NCBI RefSeq assembly: GCF_029784135.1
Contig: NC_073745.1
Location: 56,077,205 to 56,141,204 of the forward strand
DNA: 64,000 nucleotides
From: Toxorhynchites rutilus septentrionalis
Taxonomy: Eukaryota; Arthropoda; Insecta; Diptera; Culicidae
Direction: 5' to 3'
Shown here piece after piece: positions 1 through 12,900 of this stretch. Position numbers and translations under genes: made by a program. Below the pieces are notes generated by a model that saw nothing but the letters and a program-made list of their open reading frames with translations, had not been told where the DNA came from and ran no database searches. The first letter of the stretch is position 1. Every line of letters begins with the position of its first letter.

Positions 1-831
1 CTAAATGTAAAAAAAACCTTCTAATTGAATATATATATCTGCAAACAATACATTTGGGTAAATGTTGTTGATTGGAATTCGGGAAAAAGTTTTTCGGATA
101 GCTGTCGTTGGGGTAACTGTCTTTCGGGTAAATGTGACACAATCCATTAGACAGTACCTATGTAGTACGATGAAATATATATCGAAGACAGAAAAATAAA
201 CTAAATGGGCGATAACTTCATAAAATATGGCTCTTTTTCATGTACCGCAAGTCGGACAAAAATATTCGCACAAAAACATTATGTAAGTTAAAAAAATACC
301 TTTTCAAATTTCGGATTCTAATTCGTATTCCTGCTGGAAGGTTCGCATTTTTCATCAAAACGATCACGTACCCAAAGAGCACAGAGAATTAATAAAAATA
401 GGATAGGACACAACACAATTCTCAAAAATTGCTTTCACAACCAGAGACGTAACCATCATTATATGGATAACTAATTATGTTTTTTTTCTCTATTTCATTC
501 CAGGTAAGCTATCCAGTGTCATATTGTTTCACCAGGACAATTCTGTCGCCCTGTTTAATGTCTTCAGTGGGAAGTAAAAAAAAATAACACGAAGTTTATT
601 TTTTATTTCGGATTCATTGATCTTTTTCGGGACGCTACACGTTATAACAGGTTTTCTAATTGTTTTTGTTGGGTAATTTCTCCCATTTTCAGCGATAATT
701 TGTCGACATTCTGGTTCGTTTTGGTATTGACCTTTGCTATGTTGGTAACACTTCTTTTGATTATGAGACACAACTGAGATATTATTATAGAACAATTCCA
801 AAAACAGCAATTTTTGACTCTCCGACTTCGT
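1..831. other. AT-rich non-coding stretch
   Basis: No coding feature, RNA gene or clear repeat border is supported. The first 130 bases contain several loose copies of a GGGTAA-type motif. A related motif occurs in complement near 19560-19640, so part of this may be an old repeat. Confidence 0.4.
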
Positions 832-1208
832 TTAAACTTGGTACATGAAAGCTACCCAAAATCGCACTTTTCATTATCATATGACCAAATTGAATAACGA
901 CTGATTTTTTAAAAAGGCGTATTCGAAATCATTGATCTTTCATTCAAGAAATCGTAACTCAAAATCCAGATGTCTGATTCAAATATGATATCCGACAAAG
1001 TTGTCGGAAAATAAATGAAAAAACCTCTCGTTCGATTTTTTTTTGTATATTTTTGTGGGAAAGTATATTAATAAAGTTTGACTACAGTGTTATACTCATC
1101 AAAACAGAAAAAAGATCAATGATTTTGGATACGTCCTTTAGAAAAATCAGTCGTAATTTAAATTGATTGTATGATAATGAAAATCCATCATAGGTACCAA
1201 GTTTCAAG
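832..1208. repeat. Foldback (palindromic) element, about 380 bp
   Basis: The two halves are inverted copies around a centre near 1020. The left arm holds AACTTGGTACATGAAAG, CATTATCATATGACCAA and ACGACTGATTTTT. The right arm holds their complements in reverse order, AAAAATCAGTCGTAATT, then TATGATAATGAAAAT, then GGTACCAAGTTTC. The arms have diverged by substitutions and small indels. There is no coding capacity, so this fits a non-autonomous DNA transposon with long inverted repeats. Outer borders and target duplication are not resolved. Confidence 0.6.
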
Positions 1209-1334
1209 GGTCTGGTCAGCGGCCGGCTGATTTGAGGTGGAATTGCTCTGTATCACTGTAGATGCCTTGAAGTATTTCTTTGTGTTCGTGTGTCGTACAC
1301 CCAAAATTTTTAGCACGTGTTTTGGGATCACGAT

Positions 1335-1880
1335 TTATAACATTAAAAGTGCTAAAAAATAACAGAAAATGTGCTACTCTCCTAATAGCAAGAGCAATAT
1401 GAACGAGCAAAACAAGAGACACATTGCAAATAAGCACGCATTAAAGCTTTTGCATACTCGGACACATACACTGCCCAGACCGAAAAGGATATAGTTTCAC
1501 GTTTATGCTCTCTTTTTTACCCTTAGAAAACATTTTCCAACTTCATTTTGTAATGATATTTTGTAATGTAATATTATCACGTATTTATGCAACAGTACCA
1601 GTGACTATGGGGATAGCGTGGTCGTGTAAAAAAAGCATGAGTTCCAACCGGCCTTGATTCAATCCCCGTTGACATCGTTTGAACTTTTTTTTTTGGTACA
1701 ATCCCAAGCTGAAGTTCAGTCTGAGAGAAAGAGATGTCTGCTCCCATACATACAAACATCTTAAAGCTTTCGAAAAAGTGCTTTTATTTGTTCATTTCAT
1801 CCTTCAGCACACGAAAAAGCATTTTTTTCAGCCAAAGATGAAATGTTTTCTGCCTATACTTTGTTTTGTGTCAACCGGAG
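1335..1880 (+). repeat. Dispersed repeat, copy A
   Basis: This segment is related to 37505-38255 in the same orientation. Shared blocks are AAAATAACAGAAAATG, AAGCACGCATTAAAGCTTTT, a stretch with TTCCAACTTCATTTT, ATGCAACAG, and GATGAAATGTTTTCTGCC at the end. Order and spacing are largely conserved. Copy A lacks the roughly 345-bp block found in copy B after the first shared motif. No coding frame is shared, so it is an unclassified interspersed repeat. Confidence 0.6.
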
Positions 1881-3890
1881 ATGTTCTTCTTTGCTCATAA
1901 TTTAAAAAAATTGTAGCTCCGTACTTACTTATAATTTGCAATAGATTCATCTCTCATGCAAACCACAGCTCACAGACTCGTTAGAAAAGAATCAGTGGAG
2001 TCTGAATCAAACATTCCTGGGTGATTAAAAATCATGGAACATTTTTTCAATTATTATTAACCTTGATTAACATGCGTTTGATGGTACATCGCCGAATTCC
2101 GGTGGAATCTTTGTCTTCAGATATACCCACTACAGAGTTCACTCCACTCACTCACACACTCACTAATAATACCAACAAACGTAACCTTGATAACAGTTTA
2201 AATCTGGTTATCTGTATATCATGTGTTGATGGAATTATTATTTTTGGTTGTAAGACTCGTATTAAATAAGATCAAGCTACAGTTAAAGATTCATGTTAGG
2301 GGAAAAATCCATTATTTTTACGTAAACTTCAAGTCTGGATGAATTGAACCATTCTGAAGGAAGATTCATTATGCCTCTCTTATAAAAAAGCTCCGTTTAA
2401 AGTGATTTTTCACTAGCAAAACCGCCGTAGAGAGAACCAGATGATTATCACTTGATGTCAGGTGATGTCAGGACAATAGAGTTCTAAATTTTTTTTTTTT
2501 GATGCCAAATATCTTAAAATTGCCTTCGTTCTAACACAACCCCGATTTCACCACCACCAAAGGGGGAAGGGTGATTTTTCGGTTTAAAAAAACTCAAATT
2601 TTAATGTTTGCGAGACTGGTAAATGAAGACCTATTGAGCTAATTCTTTGCATAGGGTATTTTATCGTGCAAATCAACATTTCGCAAGAATTTCCGTATGA
2701 AAAATGGAGGTGACCGTTTTCATTGGCACCTTAATCCATATGTTTTGCTTCGTATTCCGAAATAGTCCCAGGGAGTCGATTTATGACTAAAACAAGTTTT
2801 CAAAGATGATAATAAATCTCAACGTTTCATGTAATTTGAATATATTTGGCATAAAAAAAAGTTTTTGAAAAAGCTGATTTCAGGTTCCAGTTGCGCTTCA
2901 TTGTCGAGGTAATAAACGGGGAGTAACGACCAAGATTGCTTGAAGTATATTTGGAGAACGCTCCCATTGAAACTGAGACATCATATTAAATTGAATTTGA
3001 ATCGGTGAGCAGCTGAGCTGTGGTTTTAGGTGCTTTACTAACAATACGGCGCATATTCCTTCCGGTCATTGTTTTTCCTGGGCTCTTTTTCTGGTCATAT
3101 TTCGCGGGATTCTTAAAAAAAATCGAAACAACACGTAAATAGAATGATTTTTTTTTGCAATTTTCCCAATTTCCCTGCAGGCCATTTTTTTTCTGGAGGA
3201 CAAACACTTGTCATTGTTCAAATGTCAAATGTTTAAATTCGAACGGCTTACTCGTGTCTTCAAAGAACTATGTAATGAATGGTAACGGGATTCGTTACTA
3301 ATAAATTAAATATAACAGAACAAGGCTGTGGGGTAAAAATAGTGATTTTTGAAGATTTTGCTTTAATTTTCACCAGAAACTGTTTCTATCAATTTGGGTG
3401 TCGAAAAACAAATTGTAGAGAGGTTGGAGAGCTTTAATTTCTTCGATAGAAACAATCAAGGTTGATATGAATTTTTAGGATAAAATAACTAACTTTTAAG
3501 TTTTCACTTCCGAAATGTTATTTATATCCACTTATTTAGATGTTTCACTACTTCATCCTGCACTAGATTTTTGCATCTTGCAAATGGAAACAACAGAATC
3601 GTCTTTCGTAGCTTACTCTTCAATGTAGAGGCAGTTTGAGGCAACAGAGTCCTAAACAGAAAAAAAAGTTCTATAAGTCTGTCATTGTTTAAGTTCGAAG
3701 GAGGAAAGATTTTTTTCATCAAATATGATCGTCTATTATCCCCTGGGAGATCCTTGATTCATTAATTTTGTTCATGTGTGAAAGTTGTTTTATGAATGTA
3801 AAGAGATGAATCAAAAATTAAATTCTTCTTTTATATTCAAAATACGAAACATATATGCATAAAAAACGAATAACAAAAAAAATTGTTTGG
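1881..3890. other. AT-rich non-coding stretch
   Basis: Only short random frames occur on both strands. I see no splice-bounded exon, RNA gene, or repeat that I can pair with another place in the window. Confidence 0.4.
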
Positions 3891-4478
3891 CTCGATTATA
3901 TACAGGTGTAACAGGATCACTAGACCACCTTCAACCCAATCCACATGCCCTTATGGCAACAAAATTCTAGCAAGCGCGTCACGCTGTGCAACCAAAATAA
4001 ATATCATGCGAACCATACCATAAAATTCAGGCCAAGGTTCTGATGGTTATTTATTGCATAATACGACGCGCGGAACATTAACTTTCCTTGTTTACTTTTG
4101 TACTTCAACGCTAGCTTCGCTAGCAAGAATTTAATGACAATCATATGTTCATGCAAATGCGCAAACGTTTCCTAATTTCGCTTTTCGATTCCGGTTGACA
4201 TCTTTCGGACACATGTATTACGAATGTTCAGTTCGCATGACCACGCATAACGATAGAATTTAGTTTTAAAACGCAAATAGGAAGTAAATGAATTGATTAA
4301 AAGGGAGTCTGACCCAGTTGGGCAGGTTCAGTATGAACGCGAATGTTCGGACGTTTCATCTATTGATCCGAAAGTAAGAATCTCCCCGGGAACGTCCACA
4401 TGGCGACCGTGACATGTATTTCGTGATTGTATTCGATTATATACAATGAAAAAAAATCCGAGGCGGTATATAATCGAG
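3891..4478. mobile_element. Possible MITE with 13-bp terminal inverted repeats
   Basis: CTCGATTATATAC at 3891-3903 is matched perfectly in inverted orientation by GTATATAATCGAG at 4466-4478. A further TTCGATTATATACAA lies just inside the right end. The interior has no transposase-like frame. Size and structure suit a miniature inverted-repeat transposable element, but no clear target duplication is seen and no second copy is present here. Confidence 0.35.
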
Positions 4479-5680
4479 TCCGCCCTGTGTTTGTTTAACG
4501 AAAATGATCAAATAAATAGAATAAACACATGAACATAATTATTCCAATAATGAAGTAAGCACATGCTAAAATAACACTCCTCAAGTATAAGACTTTGGTA
4601 TTGAAATTATCACATTTTTATATTAAGAAGCTATTTCCCTAATTTTTTGGTATCTTTCATCGGTATTTTACTTCTTATATCAGGCTTGTCCAAACCAAGT
4701 TTCGGTATCAAGATAAAAATGAGGTATCCTTAATTATTTCCTCCGGTTCGAGAAAGTATTTTTGAAAAAATATGCATAGTATGCATACTTACAAAATAAA
4801 TACTATGGTGCATATGCATTTTATGCAAAGTATACATTAGCTCTTTAGGAGAGTGTGGATTATACGTAATATTAATGCTTTTTGTAATATAATGCTATTA
4901 TAAATTTCTTTGAATTCAGAATGGTTTGGAGGACCTAGAACATGCTCTTCGTTTTGGCATTTTCGATAAAACATCGACGAATTGAACGGAATGGGAAGAA
5001 CCAAATTACAGCCTTGCCTGTCGCAGAAGTTCGTGAGGTAGATGAAACACGGCTGAAAAACAGTATATTTTCACCACACGCAAACCGTATTGAATTCGGA
5101 AGTGTAAGGCCGTCCGCACATGAGTCAACTGAAAACCAACTTCAACTTGACGAAGGTTGAAAGCATGTGAAATCAAATGTGAGTCCGCACACGGGGCAAC
5201 CAGTTGACAAGGTTGACTCAACCTTTTGGAAGCAACCTAGCATGTCGAGTTGCCGCTGTTTGAGGTTGACAACGTTTTTGTTCGCGTCATTTTCTGTTCG
5301 TTAAAAAGTTGCCAGATCATTTTTTTTTTGTAAATCTGTGTAAAATTGTTTAATGAAATGAAAGATGTGTTTACAAAAAAAAAATGTTTCAAAGATTCAT
5401 TAATATGTAAAAGCAAATAGAAATGTGTGATCGTTATGCATTTGAGTTTTACTATATTATTGCATTGATGACAACATGGCTATCAAATGAAAGGGCTTGA
5501 CTGAAGTTTATTTGTGTAAGTTGTTATGATGTTTGATGAACTCTCTCGGGTATACAATTTTCGTACACTCAATAGTATTATACAAATATTTTTGAAATCA
5601 TGGTCAACAGTAGATCTTGTGGTATACTAAATGAATGTAAATGTATTTTGAAAAAAAAATAAATAAACTGCGTATTCCAT
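4479..5680. other. Non-coding stretch with a GTTGAC-rich segment
   Basis: No gene is supported. Between about 5100 and 5280 the motif AGGTTGA or its relatives recurs several times (TTGACGAAGGTTGAAAG, GTTGACAAGGTTGACTC, TTGAGGTTGACAACG), suggesting a degraded repeat. A 72-codon + strand frame at 4942-5160 has no recognisable domain and I do not treat it as a gene. Confidence 0.35.
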
Positions 5681-5689
5681 TATCTTCCA

Positions 5690-6300
5690 GAATGGCGTCC
5701 GGTCCAAATGACGGACTAATTTGTTTAATTTTTTAACTAATTTTTTTTTTCTCAAAACCCCATCAATATGGGTATCAAATGAAAGGGATTGACTAATAGA
5801 ACACAGTTATTTATGAAAAAATCTAAATCCGAAATAGTCGCCACCACAAAATGGCGATATGTATATATATATTTTTTTTTCAAAAACCTCATTAATATGG
5901 GTATCAAATGAAAGGGCTTGACTAGTAGAACACAGTTATTTATGAAAATCTAAATTCAAGATGGCGACAGTCACAAAAAGGCCAATTACATTTTTTTTAA
6001 ATTTTATGCAACTCTCGCATATAGGAATCAAATGAAAGATTTTCCTCCTTCTGATCGTTTGCTTTGAAATTTAGTACACACCTTTATTTTTGTTGTTATT
6101 ATTATTCTGTGTATTCCATAATATGAAAATTTCGGTTTGTCTGCCGCTACAAAACGATTGATATCATACATTCTAAAAAATATTGATTGGGATATGTGTA
6201 TCATTGAATAGCCTTGACTTGAAGAACACACTACATTATGAACAATATAAATCCAAAAAGGTCACCGCTACAAAATGGCAAGCCTGTATTATTGTTACAT
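5690..6300 (+). repeat. Degenerate tandem repeat, about 120-140 bp unit
   Basis: The phrase ATATGGGTATCAAATGAAAG recurs at about 5766 and 5896, with weaker versions near 5480, 6020 and 6190. It is followed by GACTARTAGAACACAGTTAT, and each unit ends in an AAAATGGCG or AAGATGGCGAC motif. The same unit appears at 63190-64000 as an inverted pair. There is no coding potential. It is probably the internal or terminal tandem array of a DNA transposon family. Confidence 0.65.
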
Positions 6301-8106
6301 TTAATTACAATGAAACCGTTTAACTTAAAATGATCTTTTTACATATACTATTTGCCTACACCCGTCCCCTTGAAAAAGCTATGGAACATCACATGTAAGA
6401 TTATGGAAAATAGTGATTTTTTTTGTAAACTTTAAATAAGTATTTAGTGTTCACTAGTGTGTTTTAATCTGATGTTTTTTTCTAATAGCATAATTCACAA
6501 AGGAGAATCCCAGCATCGTGACTATTCTCTTATGTTTCCAGTTTAATAATCTTGTGTTTTGTAACGTTATTTTCTATTCACAAGAGCTCCGTGTTGATTC
6601 GTGAACAGGTTTACGAGACATTAAAATTTGTTCAGAAAAAGTGTAAAGTGTTAGTTTACACTTCTATGGTTGCATTAAATCTAATATCAGTACGGCTCCT
6701 TGCTGTGGCGATAGAAAGTCACACGACCACAAATGGTTAATCGACTCATAGAATATATTTCATCCTTTATAACCACAACTTTTAATTGTTAAAAAAATAC
6801 ACATTTTTCTTATGAACAATTTACTTTGTTCAAATTTCTAGTCTGTTTCCGTTCTAATATTCTATTTTTAAATTAACCCCTTCATGTACGATTTAGTTCT
6901 CAAAAGAACGGACCAAATGCGAACGCTTCGATGGGTCACGTATCGGATAATTTCACCACTTTGCTGAGTGTATTAACGCCTTGTGATATGCAAGCGTACA
7001 ACAAGAGAGACTCGATGTTGTACATGAAAAGGTTAAGTAATTTATACATGTATTTTATGATGAAAATGCTTTTAATTTGGACTAAATTTAATAACAGATG
7101 AATGAATTCTATGAATTTGAATTTCGACATAAATTCGTATATTCAACCACATGAACATAATATCATAATATAACATGAACATGAAATAGATTCTGTTGCT
7201 GAACAAAAATATTTGTTTTAAGCAAAATGAATATTTTCAATTCACTATAGCAGTTTACTTATATATTTCATGTGCGAAAAATGTGGAATTATCGGTTTTA
7301 AAAATCTGTGCTACAAATTGAAAAACCATGTGAACAGATTAATCTCCAAACCTGGCATCCCTGATTCGTTTAACGGATTCGTCAAATAAATTTTACGGTG
7401 TCGACATCTGTCGAGACATTGGTGTTTATACGACAAATTACAATCTCTATCAGATTGGCAGGCCTGAAGCCAGTTTTAAATCGTTGAAATTTGTATGAAC
7501 ATTTTATTTGGTATTTTTTAATAATCCCTATAATGCTTTTTCTATTTATTTTTCTGGTAATCCCTCAAAAACTAATTATTATTATATCAAATTATCTATA
7601 GACACTATTTACGATCAAGATTGCTTCACAACTAGTGAAAAATGTGATTTTCAATTACACAGAATGCATATTTGATACGAAAAAAAAAAAAATTTTTTAT
7701 TCATAACTTTTATTTTGAAAGTGTGTTCATTCCATATGAAAATCCATTGTTTTTGTCGCTTCACAAATGTTCCAAAGTCAGGTTCTGCGCTTTTAGTATG
7801 ACAGACAAAACTTAACGATACCTGTCGATTGAATCGAATGAACGATAGATGTCAAAAATAAAAATTTTACATAAAATGTGAAAACTGAAGCACACATAAA
7901 AAACTGGATAAAACTGGACGATTAAAAAAAACTGGAAGAGGGTTCGACTGGATCGAGAAAAAAAACTGGAAGGCTCAAGTTTTAACTGGAACATTGGCAA
8001 CGCTGGTTACCTTTGATGTTGGAGTATCTCGATAGGCTTGCTAGTTTGAGAGCACTTAGGATTGACTTGAATTTGGCGTACTATCATGCAATGGTGACGA
8101 TTTGTA
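6301..8106. other. AT-rich non-coding stretch
   Basis: No supported gene, RNA or paired repeat. Short frames on both strands lack domain signatures and splice context. Confidence 0.4.
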
Positions 8107-9364
8107 AAGGGTGTCCACGATGAAATTGCCACACACAAAATTGATTAGCAAAATTCGAGTTTTCATCCGATTGCCATCAAATTTTCAGGGATTGAAAAAT
8201 AACTATTAAACTTCATTTTACCATTTTACTCGCATTTTATTTACAGTCCATACGCAAATGTCCGCACCTTGGCCTTAACCCCGGCCATAAGTTCTGCACA
8301 ACCTGTGAATCAACCGTTTTTTGCATGTAAACCCATACTTTCTTCAGTTCCTCGACTGTCTTCACTACCTTAGGTCGTTTAAGAAGGTGCTGCTTCATAG
8401 TCGCCCAGTACTTCTCGATGGGGCGGAGCTCCGGAGTGTTGGGAGGGTTGAACATTTTCGGCACGAAATTGACCTTATTGTCCGCATGCCACTTCAGCAC
8501 GTCCTTGGAGTAGTGGCATGAGGCCAAATCCGGCCAGAAGATTGTTGGGACGTTGTGGGCCTTCAGGAGAGGAAGCAGCCGCTTCTGGAGGCACTCTTTC
8601 ATGTACACCTGTCCGTTCATCGTGTCCTGGGTCACGAAAGGTGCACTCCGCTTCCCGCACGTGCAGATGGCTTGCCAAACCAGGAATTTCTTCGCAAATT
8701 TGGACATCTTCTGAGTGCGGACATGCTCCGGAACGCTGAACTTATCCTTGGCCGTGAAAAATAGGCTGCCGGGGATCTGTTTGAAGTCGGCCTTCACATA
8801 TGTTTCGTCGTCTATGATGCAGCATTCAACTTTCGTCAGCATGTTGAGGCACGGGTTTTGGCGGACTTGTTCTGCTTCTCGTCGCGATTAGGGGCCTTTT
8901 GTACCTTGAAAGTTCGAAGCCCAGCCTTAGTTTTGGCCTTCTGGACAAAACTTCGGCTTAGGTGCAGCTTCTTGCCACATCCCGAACGGAGGCGTTCGGG
9001 TTTCGGTTGAAGGCCCCAACTACGCGGTTGACTTTTTCCTTCACTTCTGGACTTCCGATCGGTGGTCAATCGTTTCTCGAACCGCCTAATCACTCGCGAC
9101 ACCGTGGAATTCGCGATTCCCAACGTTTTAGCGATGGAACGATGCGAGAGATCCTTGTTTTCGTGATGAATGCGCAAGTTTTTATCACGCACGAGCTGTT
9201 CTCTCGACTCCATTTCCGCGAGTTTTGATCACAGGCCTTTAAAACTTGCAGGATGTAAACAATGCACTATGAACTAAATCCACCGAAATTTTCATTAAAT
9301 TCTACCCAACGGTTAAAAAGTTAGAGCAATTTCATAGTGTGGCAATTTCATCGTGGACACCCTT
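8107..9364 (-). mobile_element. IS630-Tc1-mariner element, DD37E type, family 1
   Basis: A 1258-bp element with near-perfect terminal inverted repeats. AAGGGTGTCCACGATGAAAT starts at 8107 and its complement ends at 9364, continuing inward as GCCACAC. It is flanked by TA on each side (8105-8106 and 9365-9366), the standard duplication of this superfamily. One transposase gene runs on the minus strand and is broken. The terminal GGTGTC-type ends and overall size resemble the three related elements at 23.4, 33.4 and 47.3 kb, but the sequence is clearly a different family. Confidence 0.93.
8237..9213 (-). pseudogene. DD37E transposase, frameshifted
   Basis: The protein would start at 9213 (MESREQLV) and end at 8237. 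Its N-terminal part (9213-8836) has a helix-turn-helix with SIAKTLGIANSTVSRVI. Residues after about 55 are out of frame for some 25 codons before the frame recovers at KKLHLSRSFVQKAK, implying two compensating indels. A third shift near 8840 separates the N-terminal part from the catalytic domain. The catalytic domain (8842-8237) keeps all three acidic residues: IIDDETYV, FWPDLASCHYS and LRPIEKYW. There are 37 residues between the second Asp and the Glu, giving the DD37E signature. Cut-and-paste transposition is the family role, but this copy cannot make a full-length enzyme. The catalytic half is an open frame of 201 codons, so decay is fairly recent. Confidence 0.92.
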
Positions 9365-9640
9365 TATGCTTCGATTTCTAGTTTTGGCTTGTTTTGGCAA
9401 CAGCAATCATGATATGTCGATCATCTTATTCGGTCCAGTTGTTCAAAAGTTATGAATTTTTGACAGAAGTCGTTTTTGTAAAAAAGGGAAAAAATGATCT
9501 TTAGGTCCACCCTGAATTGGAAGTGGGTACCCTAACGAACGAAAAAATGAAAAAATACGGGTCTAATGTTTTGCGATGAGGAACAAAAGGTACAATTTTC
9601 ACGAGATTCTGACGCCAATCTCATTAACTACTGAATGACA
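9365..9640. repeat. Right arm fragment of foldback family 2
   Basis: Contains ATGTCGATCATC, CGGTCCAGTTGTTCAAAAG, TCCACCCTGAATTGGAA, GGGTACCCTAACG and GGGTCTAATGTTTTGCGATG. These occur in the same order in the right arms of the family at 57651-58970 and 60033-60825. Here the end is degraded after GAGATTCTGACGCC and the left arm is missing. Confidence 0.6.
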
Positions 9641-9871
9641 ACAGTGTCATCTACGTAAACGTCAATGTCAATTTTCTCCGTTTACAACGAATTCCTCCTT
9701 TCGAGCTACTGCTATACGTCCGGATCAAAGATCACCGGAGTCGGTCTCATACACTTCGGGGGGACCCCATTTCGGAAAACTGTCAACAATCACGCAACAG
9801 ATTCGCAGAGATAAATTACTTCGTCTCTTACACAAGAGAAAAGGCCGAGGAGGGCCAACCCATGTCTGAGT

Positions 9872-9927
<56 letters not shown>

Positions 9928-11690
9928 GCGTGTGTGTTTTAGACCCGGGCGATCACGATGGGGCAAACAATTAGCACCATTAATTATCGATAGACAAGGT
10001 ATGCAAGCCAACTGCCAATTGCACATCGTGTGCTGCTGTTGGCAGCAGCATGCGCGACGCCCTCCGCAGGTGAAAGAGAACACTGATGTCGTGTCACAGT
10101 CGGAAAAGTATAATCAACAAACTTTCCTTCCTCACTCACTTCCTCACTGGCTAGTGCGGGGAGACGAACCTCCTATGGGCCCCTTGCGCGTGTGATAACC
10201 GCAGTTTTGAACCAGATTGAACAGGTTCAATGTAATTTTGTTTGATCAACTATTTCACTATTTTTACGTAAGTGGAAATACTGCCTTCGGCCGGCGGTAG
10301 GAAATCGACTGGCTCTAACTGACTTTAATGTCTTAATTGGATGGATGGTGTGTCTGCTACTTAGCGGTGGTAATGCTAGGAGCGTTGGATATGGTTCTGA
10401 AATAAGGTTACCACACTTGGGCGAACAATTATACTTATTTCGGGGCTTGAAAAATACACAGGTATGCACCCCTCGAATGCGCATGTTAAATTGTGGTTAC
10501 AAACAGGATTCTTCACCGTCGCTACAACTTGTTTACAACTTGTGCAAATATGCATTCCGAGAATTGGGTCCCGCAGATCGCCATTCATTACCTTGTGTCT
10601 TAAAATAGAGATATAAACAAACTATGAAGAAAAAAATATCTTAATTGACATATTTGATCGCGAATCTACTTCGTCTAACGAGAAACGGCGAGAGAGAGAG
10701 ATAGCTCGCGACCACACGCCCAAAGCGCAGGGCTAGCATCCGCTTGTTGTGATTGCAGAGAAGGCCCCCTCCATAACCGTCGCCCCGTAATGAGTATGCC
10801 CGATAGCCACCGTCCTGCGGGGCTGCGTTGTCTGCGATAATGCTGCCAGATCAACATCGATAAGGTGCATCTTAATCGAGCCTAGGCTCTCTCATCAGCG
10901 CGCGCAGTACTTCTCCCAACGGCTCGAAGCTAGCAATTAGTTCTCTGATGGTGGTGGCTTATCGCGCTGATCCGGCTGGGCATCAACTGCTCGAATGAAT
11001 GGCTTGAAATTGAGCTGCCCATCGGCCGCGATCTCTTTCTCATCATCTCCATACAATCGTCATCGCCAGTCAGTAAGTCGATGAATGGTGAAATTTATTT
11101 CCCCCCAAAATAATGATCCCTTGGGAAAGATTGACGTGTTCGGGGCGTGCGTTTGGGTAAACAAAGGGTGCATGGCGGCTTGTCGGAAGCTCTCGAATGT
11201 CTAGGATTGTGCGGTACTTACCCGAGATGATCGTTGGTGGTCATGCACTTAAGTAGCTGGGCGGGTGATGGAAGCTGGGAATAGATTGAAGTATTGTCGT
11301 GTTCCGTCTATATTTAGCGATAGTTATTCGTAACATAGTTGCGAATGGCATAATTTGTCTAGTCTCGGCAACGATTCTCCCGAGAGGCATCAAGTCATTG
11401 TTGGAACGCGAATGTACAAAGTGTGTCAATTTAGTTGCGGGATTCTAACTATATACCAGCAAACAGGTGTGTATGTTTACAATGTTTATTGGAAATTCAA
11501 TCAGATGTACGCATTTGTAAAAACTTCGTTTGTTTTGATTGTCAATTTACAAACACATAATTGTAACTCCGCTGTATTTGTAAGTATCTGTTTTTGAAGC
11601 CCTTAAGAAGGATGGTTGTAATAGCTGTTATCCATGGTTATTTTGCAAGAAGAGAAATGGATATACTCCTAATCACATCACTCACCACAG
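9641..11690. other. Single-copy-looking block without a gene
   Basis: GC content is higher than in the surrounding repeats and no motif here recurs elsewhere in the window. No frame shows a domain or exon borders. Conserved non-coding or intronic sequence is possible, but this cannot be judged without a second genome. Confidence 0.35.
9873..9938 (+). repeat. (TG)n microsatellite
   Basis: About 25 uninterrupted TG units followed by TGCG-interrupted units up to about 9938. It produces long spurious VCVC and HTHT frames on the two strands, which are not genes. Confidence 0.95.
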
Positions 11691-11870
11691 TGAATCCTTA
11701 TTCTTACCACCCCCCACTAACAACTATCCCTTCCTTGGTAATCGCTAGGGAATCACGCTATAGAGGCGACCCTTCTGGCGGTGAACATCATACTAACATT
11801 GCTTCCCTTCCCCTAGAGTCTGTTAGGACGTGGCCGACGTCGTTATTGACTATTTAAAGCGCGAACCACC
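11691..11870 (+). repeat. Possible dispersed repeat, GC-rich end
   Basis: A run with CACCCCCCACTAACAACTAT, GGCGACCCTTCTGGCGGTGA and GTTAGGACGTGGCCGACGTC contrasts in composition with its neighbours. It resembles the GC-richer 3' part of a retroelement, but no second copy lies in this window, so the call is weak. Confidence 0.2.
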
Positions 11871-12202
11871 GAAACTTGCAGCATGAGAAAGATTTGCTAC
11901 TCCCAAGCGTCATAATTTGTTCCACCTGGCCAAACGGTTACTTCCTGAATATGATCTCAGAGTTTTGATGAATTTACGTTGACTTTAAATTCTAATTCGA
12001 TGAATTCATTCTTTTGACGTGCGTAAATTGATGTGTCGGCTCAAAATCGCGTTTGATTTGGCACCCTGTGACTTCTCTATTTCCCTAAAAATTAAGGCAA
12101 AATTAATTGGGGCCAACTGAACCAAAAAAAAAACTAAACAGTATCCTGGCGTACACGACTCCATCGCTTCTCCTTGATCCTAAATTTAAAAAAACACAGA
12201 TT
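11871..12202. other. Non-coding stretch
   Basis: No gene, RNA or repeat with a partner in the window is supported. Confidence 0.35.
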
Positions 12203-12330
12203 CTTCTTAGCCACATTGGTTGCGTGATGAAGATCGCTCCACAGTCGAATAGAGATCGATTCATCCATACAAACGTTGCTTGAAACTGATCTGCTCTGTA
12301 AGAAACATCGGACTGTTGTGCTATTAACCC
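12203..12330 (+). mobile_element. SINE family B, degraded fragment
   Basis: CTTAGCCACATTGGTTGCGTG matches the tRNA-like head of the SINE at 32155. It is followed by the body motifs GATCGCTCCACAGTCGAA, AGATCGATTCATCCATACAA and ACATCGGACTGTTGTGCTAT. The segment between head and body, which includes the box B region, is deleted. The 3' half is absent. Confidence 0.75.
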
Positions 12331-12900
12331 TTTATACGGCTGTGGAAACTAGGCAACGAATCGACTCCAACTTCAGAGAACATAATCACATATTTACCAT
12401 TGATAGAAAATTAACAATTGAAACAGTTGACTTGGTGACAATATAGTTGCCACTGCCCGTTAACCCCAAAAATACTGTTTGCCGCTGCCTTTCAAATTCA
12501 CTTTATTACGCCTTTGGTTATGCAAAAATCAAAACAATAATACAGCGAAAAAAATTGTTTTTTCTATAGAGTTAAAAAGAAAAAAAAGAAAATTTGGTTT
12601 TTCATCAAATACACCATTTATTTTATTGAAAAAAACTGCATGATCTTACACAGCTGATTCTAAATATGCATTTCCAACGCATTTAAACAACGGCAGGAAT
12701 GCCGATGCTCTAAAATCGTGGTTGTGTTACATAAAAATGACTCCCAAAATAATATGGTACATTTTTAGCGGCCCACAAATTGGAGTAGATACCTTTAGAA
12801 GTATTGAAATTGATCACCAGATAAAAAAGAAGTAAAATATTAAAATAATATTCCAAGTACAGCAAAAAAATATTTTTTAGGAATTTTAGGCTCTATGACA
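12331..12900. other. AT-rich non-coding stretch
   Basis: Nothing supportable was found apart from possible further decayed mariner sequence close to 12880-12900. Confidence 0.35.

Noticed and set aside
4770..4845. Cluster of ATGCATA palindromes as a regulatory site
   Set aside because: Short AT-rich palindromes are expected by chance in this composition and no promoter or gene is nearby.
8962..9228. 88-codon + strand frame over the transposase
   Set aside because: It is antisense to the minus-strand transposase, which has conserved motifs, so it is a shadow.
9790..10195. Frames of about 100 codons on both strands with VCVCV or HTHTH runs
   Set aside because: The length comes from the TG microsatellite. 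The flanking residues show no domain or splice support.
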